A DNA stretch of 38,847 bases from Candidatus Levybacteria bacterium GW2011_GWA1_37_16 (GCA_943354875.1 CALRDJ010000003.1:1-38847); one strand, 5' to 3'. Shown: positions 32,974 through 38,847, counted from the stretch's first letter. Numbers and translations: made by a program. The notes: a model not told the origin generated them from the sequence alone.

Positions 32974-34800
32974 TTATCCCATATCAACCAAGTCATCTCC
33001 TATTGTGCCCATGGCAGGCATAGATTTGGTTGGACCGGAGTGACCAACTGCATTATCAACTTTTTCTCCAAATCTCATTTTCTGTAGGAGTAGTCCAAGC
33101 GGCGTGTGGGATTTCGATGGATCAATGAACGCAGAGAGAGAGCTGTATGGACTACTGAGTGAATGCCAGGCGCTGCTGACTACGCCAGGACCTACTGCAG
33201 CCGCCTGGAGAATAGAAGGAGTGTATTTGAATTGAGAAGCTTTGAATGTATCGCGCATAATATTTACCACCTGAGGAGCTAGGAGAATAAGGCCAAGTCC
33301 TACAAGTGCGCCAATGCCGTTGGTCGTGCTTGGGTTGGCAATCATGGGAGGGACAAATGTAGTCTCTGGATTAGCACTTGCGAAACTATTTATCAAGACT
33401 CGTCCCATGAGAAAAAGCCCTATGGTGACGGGAAATACAGATGAGTATGCTGCCATGTCACGGAGCCACGCACCGAAGTTAAGTGGAGACCCGGGGAATA
33501 CTCCCGCCATAATCCAAAACGGTGAGAAGATAATATCCAGAAGAAGAAAGACATATGCCTGGAGAAGCTGGAGCCAGAGGCGAAACAGTGACCACATTAT
33601 CGCAATAGCGAGGATGAGCCCAGTGAGAAGAAATCCGATCGCATTTAATATTTGAGGAGCAAAAGCAAAAAACCCAGCTGCCATCGCAGCGCCTATGGTA
33701 GCTCCTATAGCGTCTTTTAATAATCCGCCGCTAAAGTTGGCCACGATAGACGCCATAAGAACTGGTACTCCGATAGTGGCGCCAACACCAGTAAGCGAGA
33801 GAGCAGTTGCGACGAGATTGGCAGCTTTGGTGCCAAACGTATATCCAAGTGCGAAGCCAATTCCTCCGACGATGGTTCTCCCGATGGCAGTTTCTCCTAC
33901 TGGTTGGAAAAAATCTCCGCCTGTCTGAGCGGCAGGTCCTACCAGGCTGAGAAAGCCGAGCTTATCTCCTCCTACGCCTCCTATGGCATTTGCTGCGGTG
34001 AAGGGATTGGTGGCATTGGTGATCGTGGTAAGACTGGGTAAGTCATCGGCAAGTTTTTTATCAGCCTGGGAGATGATATTTGCAGAGAGATATATGGTGG
34101 TATACATCATGTCGATGATAAATCCAGAAATCGAGAATGAAAAAGTGACGAGAAGGAGGCTGACAATCATCTTCGGTATTTGGTTCTCGATAGTCATGAC
34201 CGTGCGTGGATCGATCTTAAACCGGAGCATGATAGCAAATCCTACGACTAAGAAAACGAGAGTAAATAAGAGATATACGATATTTCGAAATGCCATCCAC
34301 AGACTCATGATCGGTTGTAGTCCGCAAAATCCCTGCCCGTGGAACTTTAGTAAATCTGGAGTGCAGGGATCAGCTGCATAGGTTTTTTTCGCAAAGCCGA
34401 AGTTCCCAGCGAGGTGATCGAAGTATTGGTGGGTATGTACGGGAATATTGAATGTCATGCTGATGAGTCCAGTCATCATGCCGATAGCGCCTTTACTGTC
34501 TTCTACATATCCCAATTTTCCAGTTTTCGTATCGATGCCGAGGCATTTGGCGGTAGGGCTCGTGGGATCTTTTCCAGTCAGTGCGCACTGAGCAGCAACC
34601 ATAACTTCGATAAAGGCGTTTTGGGTATAGGTGTGCATGTTATGAGGAACATCTGGATTCGTATCCATCTTGTTCGGCACAGAGTTAGTGGTGGGCGAAG
34701 GAGTGGTCTGGGCGAAGGAGGGGGATACGGCTAGTGGCGTATAGCAGATAGCGAGTAGGATAAAACTAAGAGCGAGTTTTTTTAGGGCAGGGAAGGTCAT
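32974..34800 (-). CDS. VirB6/TrbL-like polytopic T4SS membrane protein
   Basis: 608 aa from the ATG at 34800. The track's extra 11 codons (to 34833) are read from a repeat. A signal peptide (KKLALSFILLAICYTPLAVSPSFAQ) is followed by an extracytoplasmic domain with Cys residues (about 50-165). Roughly seven to eight membrane helices come next, e.g. FRNIVYLLFTLVFLVVGFAIML near 175 and IGFLLTGLILAIAIMWSLF near 395. The PF-W---VFPG-P-NFGAWLR segment near 430 is typical of VirB6/TrbL-like channel proteins in CPR loci. The tail is cytoplasmic. It likely forms part of the inner-membrane channel with VirB4 and PrgI. Confidence 0.75.
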   Translation of the reverse strand: MTFPALKKLALSFILLAICYTPLAVSPSFAQTTPSPTTNSVPNKMDTNPDVPHNMHTYTQNAFIEVMVAAQCALTGKDPTSPTAKCLGIDTKTGKLGYVEDSKGAIGMMTGLISMTFNIPVHTHQYFDHLAGNFGFAKKTYAADPCTPDLLKFHGQGFCGLQPIMSLWMAFRNIVYLLFTLVFLVVGFAIMLRFKIDPRTVMTIENQIPKMIVSLLLVTFSFSISGFIIDMMYTTIYLSANIISQADKKLADDLPSLTTITNATNPFTAANAIGGVGGDKLGFLSLVGPAAQTGGDFFQPVGETAIGRTIVGGIGFALGYTFGTKAANLVATALSLTGVGATIGVPVLMASIVANFSGGLLKDAIGATIGAAMAAGFFAFAPQILNAIGFLLTGLILAIAIMWSLFRLWLQLLQAYVFLLLDIIFSPFWIMAGVFPGSPLNFGAWLRDMAAYSSVFPVTIGLFLMGRVLINSFASANPETTFVPPMIANPSTTNGIGALVGLGLILLAPQVVNIMRDTFKASQFKYTPSILQAAAVGPGVVSSAWHSLSSPYSSLSAFIDPSKSHTPLGLLLQKMRFGEKVDNAVGHSGPTKSMPAMGTIGDDLVDMG

Positions 34801-34805
34801 ACGAT

Positions 34806-34869
34806 GAATTATGAAGTAGGGATCACGAATCATGGAAAACCATAATTCATAATTCTTTATTCATGATTC
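34806..34869. repeat. ORF-less palindrome related to the S23-element A repeat
   Basis: Two 30-nt arms (34806-34835 and 34840-34869) are reverse complements at 22 of 30 positions around a 4-nt AAAA loop. The right arm's reverse complement is almost the same as the left repeat of element A (GAATNATGAATAAAGAATTA followed by TGAATTA). It looks like a solo or MITE-like derivative without a gene. The outer end lies 5 nt before the virB6 ATG. Confidence 0.65.
34808..34813 (-). promoter_or_regulatory. -10 box of virB6 inside the palindromic repeat
   Basis: CATAAT on the minus strand, 7 nt before the ATG at 34800 and contained in the repeat. The same CATAAT, again 7 nt before a start, occurs before 27505 in element A. 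Confidence 0.45.
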
Positions 34870-34933
34870 CAATTACAGTGTGGAATATTTGGGAGAAAAA
34901 GTCAACGCTGAGAGCGGAAACGGATACTCTATG

Positions 34934-35106
34934 CTATTAAGCTTTTAATTTGCTCTTTGAATGGAGATAGATCTTTTTGAACGACCTCCCATATAAGTTC
35001 TAAATCTAGTCCAAAATATTCATGGACAATCTTATCTCTCATTCCTGCAATCTCTTTCCATACTCTCCAAAATATGTCTAAGAAAGACTTGTGGATCCTT
35101 TTTCAT
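34934..35106 (-). pseudogene. HepT-like (HEPN/DUF86) toxin gene with an internal deletion
   Basis: Missing from the ORF track. An ATG at 35106 overlaps the mntA stop (ATGA) and opens with MKKDPQVFLRHILES, the typical HepT N-terminus, then loses frame. The other frame continues with WKEIAGMRDKIVHEYFGLDL and ends at the TAG at 34934. That part holds the RX4HXY nuclease motif (RDKIVHEY). About 60 residues between the two are absent, and the 173-nt remnant is out of frame. In intact systems HepT is an RNase toxin neutralised by MntA-catalysed AMPylation of a Tyr in this motif. Confidence 0.8.
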
Positions 35107-35393
35107 AAAATTTGTATTTGGTCTTTCTGAATATATACTTTTAAGTATGGAGAAATAGATTTGTATGTTAATAAATCAATCTTTTTCCCAAGCGCTTCCT
35201 GCAATTTGTTCTCAAGCCCTATTAAATCAAGAAGACTTTTTCCTTTCGGAAGTTCCACGAGTACATCAATGTCGCTGTCTTCTGTTTCTTCTCCGCGAAC
35301 ATATGACCCAAAAAGAGAAGAGCGTGTAACGCCTGCTTCTTTCAGGATGGGTAAGGCTTTATTTTTAATATTGTCTAAATTTGCTTGCGTCAT
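35103..35393 (-). CDS. mntA: MntA-like nucleotidyltransferase antitoxin
   Basis: 96 aa, minimal nucleotidyltransferase. The signature GSYVRGEETEDSDIDVLVEL (GS-x10-DxD) is intact at about residues 28-47. MntA-type proteins AMPylate HepT toxins. AAGGTGA stands 7-10 nt before the ATG, and an extended -10 TATAAT lies at 35412-35417, so this gene has a leader and a Shine-Dalgarno, unlike most genes around it. The downstream toxin gene is broken, leaving this as an orphan antitoxin or relic. Confidence 0.85.
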   Translation of the reverse strand: MTQANLDNIKNKALPILKEAGVTRSSLFGSYVRGEETEDSDIDVLVELPKGKSLLDLIGLENKLQEALGKKIDLLTYKSISPYLKVYIQKDQIQIL

Positions 35394-35411
35394 AAAGATA
35401 TCACCTTTTTG

Positions 35412-35417
35412 ATTATA
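35412..35417 (-). promoter_or_regulatory. Extended -10 of the mntA promoter
   Basis: A perfect TATAAT with TG one base upstream on the minus strand, followed by a leader carrying the AGGTGAT Shine-Dalgarno. Confidence 0.5.
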
Positions 35418-35495
35418 TCAAACCTGAAAAGAATTTCTCTCGAGGAAAAAAGTCAACGGGACTTACGGTAATTGTTTCGGAAATAACAAGTAAAT

Positions 35496-35534
35496 CGTCA
35501 TTGCGATCCCGTTTAATCGGGAGAAGCAATCTCA
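35496..35534. repeat. Dispersed hairpin repeat, copy 2
   Basis: 39 nt identical to 26791-26830 outside the loop (TTT versus ATCT). It is in the 255-bp gap between mntA and doc, followed at 35593-35608 by an unrelated perfect hairpin, CCCCGCC/GGCGGGG with TT loop. No ORF is supported in the gap; the track's 35566-35769 ORF runs through these hairpins. Confidence 0.7.
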
Positions 35535-35592
35535 GGACCTGACGGCAGACCCGCTTCGACGCGAGGTGAGCAAACCAGAGATCGCCACGTTT

Positions 35593-35608
35593 CCCCGCCT
35601 TGGCGGGG
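35593..35608. repeat. Perfect GC-rich hairpin
   Basis: CCCCGCC-TT-GGCGGGG, 7-bp stem, in the mntA-doc gap. No T-run follows on either strand, so it is not a classic terminator. It resembles short palindromic repeats common in intergenic DNA. Confidence 0.5.
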
Positions 35609-35648
35609 ATCCTCGCGATGACGTGACTTTGTTTAGTAATTACGTCTA

Positions 35649-36047
35649 TTACTCACTCTTTTTAGAGTTTTTCGATAGCCACGAAGAAATTTCTTCAACT
35701 TTCATATCTTCCTTCTCGATTTGTAATATAAACTGTACTAAATTTTTTTGTTTCACTTCCAGGGAATAGTTATTCATCTCTAAAAATAAAAGTGTGGTGG
35801 CCGTAGCAGTTCTTTTATTTCCATCGACAAAAGGATGATTCATGATCAAGGAGTGAAGCAGCGATGCGGCTTTATGAAAAATAGAGGGATACAAATCTTC
35901 TCCATCAAAACTAGATTGTGGTCTGAATACTGCAGATTCTAAAAGTCCTAAATCACGTAAGCCGTGACTGCCGCCATATCGTTCAATTTGGTCTGTATGT
36001 ACGGTAATGACTTGTTCGAGGTTAAGAAAGTACGTATGAGAAGTCAC
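35649..36047 (-). CDS. doc: Fic/Doc family toxin (death-on-curing type)
   Basis: 132 aa starting at GTG, 2 nt after the antitoxin stop. The Fic motif HPFVDGNKRTATATTLLFL is intact near residues 69-87 (catalytic His, Asp-Gly-Asn-Lys-Arg loop), as is the N-terminal YGGSHGLRDLGLLESAV block of Doc proteins. Doc phosphorylates elongation factor Tu and stops translation. Paired with an AbrB/SpoVT-type antitoxin instead of Phd, a variant seen in many genomes. No sign of inactivation. Confidence 0.9.
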   Translation of the reverse strand: MTSHTYFLNLEQVITVHTDQIERYGGSHGLRDLGLLESAVFRPQSSFDGEDLYPSIFHKAASLLHSLIMNHPFVDGNKRTATATTLLFLEMNNYSLEVKQKNLVQFILQIEKEDMKVEEISSWLSKNSKKSE

Positions 36048-36049
36048 TG

Positions 36050-36289
36050 TTATTTATGAGCCAACTCCTCCAAGGCCTCTCCATATTCTGTATTTACTTT
36101 TTCAAGTAGGCTGTAAAAATCTTTCTTTTTGGTATTTCTTTTCTTTTCGAGACGCCTAATAACCACAGAATTATTGGTCGGGGCGATATTCACTTCCGAG
36201 CCATCACGCAACCCAAGATCGAGAAGAACTTGACGAGGTATACTAACGACCACGGAATTTCCGTTTTTGTAGAGTTTTTGTGTGTACAT
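36050..36289 (-). CDS. AbrB/MazE/SpoVT-family antitoxin
   Basis: 79 aa. The swapped-hairpin DNA-binding domain is residues 1-48 (QKLYKNGNSVVVSIPRQVL-LGL-GSEVNI), followed by a Lys-rich linker and a helical tail (DFYSLLEKVNTEYGEALEEL) that probably neutralises Doc. It starts 6 nt after TACAAT of a perfect TTGACA-17 promoter overlapped by three 11-bp repeats, which fits autoregulation by the antitoxin. Confidence 0.88.
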   Translation of the reverse strand: MYTQKLYKNGNSVVVSIPRQVLLDLGLRDGSEVNIAPTNNSVVIRRLEKKRNTKKKDFYSLLEKVNTEYGEALEELAHK

Positions 36290-36324
36290 ACAGACATTGT
36301 ACTGACAATGTACTGACTTGTCAA
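36285..36324 (-). promoter_or_regulatory. Leaderless promoter with three tandem 11-bp repeats (TA autoregulation site)
   Basis: TTGACA (36319-36324), a 17-bp spacer and TACAAT (36296-36301), then 6 nt to the ATG at 36289. The repeats GTCAGTACATT (36307-36317), GTCAGTACAAT (36296-36306) and the degenerate GTCTGTATGTA (36285-36295) follow head to tail, one helical turn apart, from the spacer into the coding region. Confidence 0.6.
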
Positions 36325-36352
36325 GAGATTGTCGATGAGATGAGTTCAGGCG

Positions 36353-38347
36353 TTATTTGCGGAAATGAATGCTTTTGACTACCGTTTTCATGGTTTCCAT
36401 ATATGATCCTTCTGTTAATATATTTGTGCCGAGTACGACCCATTGCCGCCCATTTCCGATAAAGGTGGCTACGACGGTTTCTCGTGCAGGTGAAGTACTG
36501 GTGAGGCCAGGAGAGTTAAACGACATCATGAGAACTGGCGAGCCATCTACGGTTATATCTGTTATGCGAGAAGACATTCGTCCGCCAGCTTGTTCTATCT
36601 GTATGACTCTTTCGCTCATGAGATCTTCTTTCTTTTTCCAAGAATCTTGCTGAGTGGGTAGGGTAGCATTAACTTGAAAGTAGGTGAATGATTCAAAGCC
36701 TTTAGTGGGTGCCATAAATCCATCGCCTTTCGGGTCTTTCGCATATTGCCAGCCAGCAGGATAGTCGATGGTATATGGGAACTGAGGTGAGACAAACTGC
36801 CTGATCCAATTCGTCGGAAGTTCTGCCTGTGCCATGGGTTTGGCAGGAGCGGCTGTAGCTTCAAATGGTCTTTGATTATTTGAAGCTACTCCGACTTTTG
36901 CTGGTTCAGCTGGGAGTGCTCGAGCGGGACCTGGCGTAGGAGTTGGGTTTTTGCGCATATAGTCTTCTTTAACAAGTGGATCAATAGGTAGCACCTGAAT
37001 ATTTCTAATTGACTCCTCAAAGTTTTGTATTATCTGTGCCTGATCGGATTCAGCATTAAGCACAATCATAAAAGCTCTATTGTCAGCGTCTACAAAAAGC
37101 GCTTGTTTAAATGTCCAGTCAGGCTTCTTATGAGTCTGGTAGACGGTGTCGTATCCGTTTATTTTGATACTCTCTTGAGGTAACCCAGCATCCACACGGT
37201 CTCTGATATATTCTCGTGCACTCTGGTGGGAGTCTCTCAATGATGTATAAATCATTATACTGGCAACAGGTTGTCCAGAACTACGCTTAGACTGTACAGT
37301 GGATAAGAAAGTTTCTGGTTCGTTTTCGGGCCTGTTTTGTTTTGTCCATGCTGAAGAAGAATCCGGAAATCTTATTCGCCCAATTGGGCGATCTGTTTCG
37401 TACCATTTTTTACCAGGGCCAATCTCTGTGGTTGGGAACTTGGCGGGGATAGATGGTTTGGCAGATTCTAGGAAAGCAGGGGTGGGGGCACTGGCTCTGT
37501 TTTCGGAGGAAGGAGTATTGATTTTAAAAGTACTCAGTATTTGCTTGTTTTGTTCGATCACTCGAGATTCGCTCGGGTCCGCTGAGGAGAGAAGAGTTAC
37601 CCATGTGCCTTTATCCTCTGTTATAACAGTTGCTACGACAATTCTCGCACCTGTATCGCGAAGAATCCACGTGCTTGCAGGTTTTTTACTTACTTCAGTG
37701 TCTGGAAGTTTTTTAGCAGATATATTATCTTGTATTCCTTTGGTCAGCTCTGTGATGGCAGGATTGCCTGCATCATACGCCATTACTACGAATGCAGTTT
37801 TGGGTTGTCCGATTTCATCCTTGTCTGTAGATGAAAACAAGTATGCCCCATTTGGTGTTTCTGTAGGTTTGATTTGGATGTTCTTAGGGAGACTAACCTC
37901 AAATCGACTACGTCCATTCGGGTCTTTGTAGAGATTTATTTCGCTGGAAGTCGACTGGGTAGTTTCGGGAGATCGTGGGGTAGCAGTAGGTACTCCTTTT
38001 GGAGGCTCAGCTAGTTTTGCAGGAAATGCGGTAGGAGCTCGCATGGGTTCATCTGCGAGTTTGGCTCGTGCTGCGGTCGGAGGAGGGAGCTGTGTGGGTT
38101 CAGCAGAAACAGAAGTAGCGGTAAAGAGGGCGATCGGTCTTGGCTCAGAAGCGGTGGGAGTTGGGGATCCAGCGAGGCGAGCTGCAACTCGTGCTTCTAC
38201 GGCTGCGTCAAATGCGATAGCGGTTCTGTCGGGAGTGGGGGAGGATCCAGGCCTGGCACAGGCGGCCATAAATGGAGACAGGAGAACAGCTCCAAAAGCG
38301 CGACGACTTACTCGTCCGGTGACTAATCGATCAATTAATTTACTCAC
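36353..38347 (-). CDS. Tat-exported lipoprotein with three PsbP-like domains
   Basis: 664 aa starting at GTG. The N-terminus has SRRAFGAVLLSPFMAAC, a twin-arginine signal and lipobox, then a long Pro/Thr/Ala linker (about 35-135). Three similar beta-rich segments follow: about 140-280 (RFEVSLPKNIQ), 315-460 (IRFPDSSSAW), and 525-660 (FPYTIDYPAGWQYAKDP to VVKSIHFRK). The pattern (FPYTIDYPAGW at the start, F-ESI-NIQVL or VKSIHF at the end) is like PsbP/DUF1795-type ligand-binding domains. It is probably anchored on the outer face of the membrane. Function unknown; surface adhesion or scavenging are guesses. Confidence 0.65.
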   Translation of the reverse strand: MSKLIDRLVTGRVSRRAFGAVLLSPFMAACARPGSSPTPDRTAIAFDAAVEARVAARLAGSPTPTASEPRPIALFTATSVSAEPTQLPPPTAARAKLADEPMRAPTAFPAKLAEPPKGVPTATPRSPETTQSTSSEINLYKDPNGRSRFEVSLPKNIQIKPTETPNGAYLFSSTDKDEIGQPKTAFVVMAYDAGNPAITELTKGIQDNISAKKLPDTEVSKKPASTWILRDTGARIVVATVITEDKGTWVTLLSSADPSESRVIEQNKQILSTFKINTPSSENRASAPTPAFLESAKPSIPAKFPTTEIGPGKKWYETDRPIGRIRFPDSSSAWTKQNRPENEPETFLSTVQSKRSSGQPVASIMIYTSLRDSHQSAREYIRDRVDAGLPQESIKINGYDTVYQTHKKPDWTFKQALFVDADNRAFMIVLNAESDQAQIIQNFEESIRNIQVLPIDPLVKEDYMRKNPTPTPGPARALPAEPAKVGVASNNQRPFEATAAPAKPMAQAELPTNWIRQFVSPQFPYTIDYPAGWQYAKDPKGDGFMAPTKGFESFTYFQVNATLPTQQDSWKKKEDLMSERVIQIEQAGGRMSSRITDITVDGSPVLMMSFNSPGLTSTSPARETVVATFIGNGRQWVVLGTNILTEGSYMETMKTVVKSIHFRK

Positions 38348-38349
38348 CT

Positions 38350-38371
38350 ATTACTGTAATAGCACAGTAAT
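38350..38371. promoter_or_regulatory. Perfect palindrome overlapping the lipoprotein promoter
   Basis: ATTACTGT-AATAGC-ACAGTAAT, 8-bp arms with a 6-bp spacer. On the minus strand it covers the -10 region (CTATTA at 38357-38362) of a promoter with TTGACA at 38380-38385 and a 17-bp spacer. The GTG start is 9 nt after the -10. Its position suggests an operator for a dimeric repressor. Confidence 0.5.
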
Positions 38372-38392
38372 TTGGCTGTTGTCAATAGTTTA

Positions 38393-38411
38393 ATGCGGAG
38401 AGAGGGAGATT
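38393..38411. repeat. Direct repeat of the tRNA-Ser 3' end (distal copy)
   Basis: ATGCGGAGAGAGGGAGATT matches 38700-38718 (the tRNA 3' end and 3 flanking bases) at 18 of 19 positions. The two copies bracket the GIY-YIG pseudogene. Confidence 0.75.
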
Positions 38412-38447
38412 TCCGGTCATCCGACCGGACCGAGTCGTATGACTCGG
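38412..38447. repeat. Two back-to-back perfect hairpins
   Basis: TCCGGTC-ATCC-GACCGGA (38412-38429) directly followed by CCGAGTC-GTAT-GACTCGG (38430-38447), each a 7-bp perfect stem with a 4-nt loop. They begin exactly where the distal direct repeat ends, and the GIY-YIG reading frame ends inside the first one. Confidence 0.75.
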
Positions 38448-38701
38448 CGATTCTTCTCGAGTACGTCACGATATTGCTGTTTAAGCAACCTTCTTCCCTC
38501 AGTTGTTTTCAGAAACCTTTCTCTTCTCAGCGCATCAGATTTTAAAAGATAGGCCTCATATCCAATAAGTTTTAGTGGTCAAAAGTTCTTGGTAGACCTG
38601 ACTTTTCCGTCGTGGTGATCCTTAATTCTCGTAATAGGATTAGCGGTTTGTCCTTTGTAGATATCGTTGTTTGCTAGCAAAAGAAAATAAACGTAGTTCA
38701 T
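38417..38701 (-). pseudogene. GIY-YIG domain endonuclease with an in-frame TGA
   Basis: From the ATG at 38701 the minus strand reads MNYVYFLLLANNDIYKGQTA, the GIY-YIG start pattern, then HHDGKVRSTKNF, TGA, and continues in frame with PLKLIGYEAYLLKSDALRRE, RFLKTTEGRRLL to a TGA at 38417. Without the first stop it would be a full 94-residue single-domain GIY-YIG protein. Homologues usually have Arg there (CGA to TGA, one transition). The start ATG abuts the end of tRNA-Ser. The family includes homing and structure-specific nucleases. Confidence 0.8.
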
Positions 38702-38702
38702 G

Positions 38703-38789
38703 CGGAGAGGGGGAGATTCGAACTCCCGATACCCTTGCGAGCATACCTGCTTTCCAAGCAAGCGCACTAGGCCACTATGCGACCTCTCC
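38703..38789 (-). tRNA. tRNA-Ser (GGA anticodon)
   Basis: 87 nt on the minus strand. Acceptor GGAGAGG pairs with CCTCTCC and is followed by discriminator G. The anticodon arm is CTTGC-TTGGAAA-GCAGG with GGA, reading UCC/UCU serine codons. It has a long variable arm typical of tRNA-Ser and T-loop GTTCGAATC. CCA is not encoded. The 3' half is duplicated at 38393-38411. Confidence 0.93.
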
Positions 38790-38791
38790 TT

Positions 38792-38847
38792 TTATATCAA
38801 TTTCCGTGCTTCTTCCCAAACTTTTCTGTCTGACGGATAGGTAAGCT
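38792..38847 (-). CDS. C-terminal end of an unidentified protein (runs off the right edge)
   Basis: The minus strand has an open frame ending LTYPSDRKVWEEARKLI then TAA at 38792, just upstream of the tRNA. It is too short to identify. Another frame also ends in this stretch, so the call is tentative. Confidence 0.35.
   Translation of the reverse strand, partial: LTYPSDRKVWEEARKLI

Noticed and set aside
35593-35608. Rho-independent terminator
   Set aside because: Strong stem, but no run of T follows on either strand.
37299-37931. 210-aa plus ORF inside the lipoprotein gene
   Set aside because: Antisense to a 664-aa gene with a clear signal peptide and promoter.
38417-38701. UGA recoding (genetic code 25) to explain the GIY-YIG stop
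   Set aside because: Several intact genes end in TGA, and the residue expected at the site is Arg, not Gly.

Overview
The window looks like the replication-origin end of a chromosome from a Candidate Phyla Radiation (Patescibacteria, probably Parcubacteria-like) bacterium. The evidence is the small, tightly packed genes, DUF4012, PrgI/TraC/VirB4/VirB6 and VirB2-like families typical of these genomes, very large lineage-specific proteins without recognisable domains, S23-type four-helix-bundle genes in intergenic positions, and little sign of biosynthetic pathways. TGA is used as a normal stop. The lineage is an inference from gene content and was not tested by any search.

Layout. 1-3.6 kb: the 5' part of an ATPase-like gene, small unknown genes, and a gluconeogenic pair (class II fructose-bisphosphate aldolase and fructose-1,6-bisphosphatase). 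3.6-9.2 kb (minus): a cell-surface block with a DUF4012 membrane protein fused to a dehydrogenase-like domain, RNase HI, a flippase and an O-antigen-ligase-type polymerase. 9.2-14 kb: the classic origin neighbourhood, with rpmH-rnpA-yidD-yidC-jag on minus, divergent from dnaA-dnaN on plus, plus a perfect DnaA box in the dnaA promoter and an AT-rich dnaA-dnaN spacer. A Tat-type lipoprotein hydrolase with an apparent frameshift follows dnaN.

15-35 kb: a long type IV secretion or conjugation-like locus. It holds a muramidase/zinc-protease fusion, VirB4, a TraC-like protein, PrgI, several unknown large proteins, four proteins with a VirB2/TrbC-like two-helix pilin module, and a VirB6-like polytopic protein. 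The likely working model is an envelope-spanning pilus or transfer machine: VirB4 is the motor, PrgI/TraC/VirB6 the inner-membrane platform, the VirB2-like proteins the pilins, and the SLT-type enzyme opens the wall. 35-38.8 kb: two toxin-antitoxin type modules (MntA with a broken HepT; an AbrB-type antitoxin with Doc), a Tat lipoprotein, a broken GIY-YIG gene next to tRNA-Ser(GGA), and the tail of one more gene.

The most unusual content is intergenic. (i) Two S23-type four-helix-bundle genes are each flanked by imperfect inverted repeats, and an ORF-less palindrome of the same repeat lies before virB6. (ii) A small GIY-YIG unit sits at the 3' end of tRNA-Ser, bounded by an 18/19 direct repeat of the tRNA end and two back-to-back hairpins. 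(iii) A structured element occurs in two copies with helix-preserving changes upstream of T4SS genes. (iv) A 30-bp perfect inverted repeat encloses about 300 bp of non-coding sequence. (v) Many genes have a -10 box 6-8 nt before the start codon, implying leaderless mRNAs; in two cases the -10 lies in the S23-type repeat. All assignments come from reading the sequence and recalled family motifs; no database search was run.
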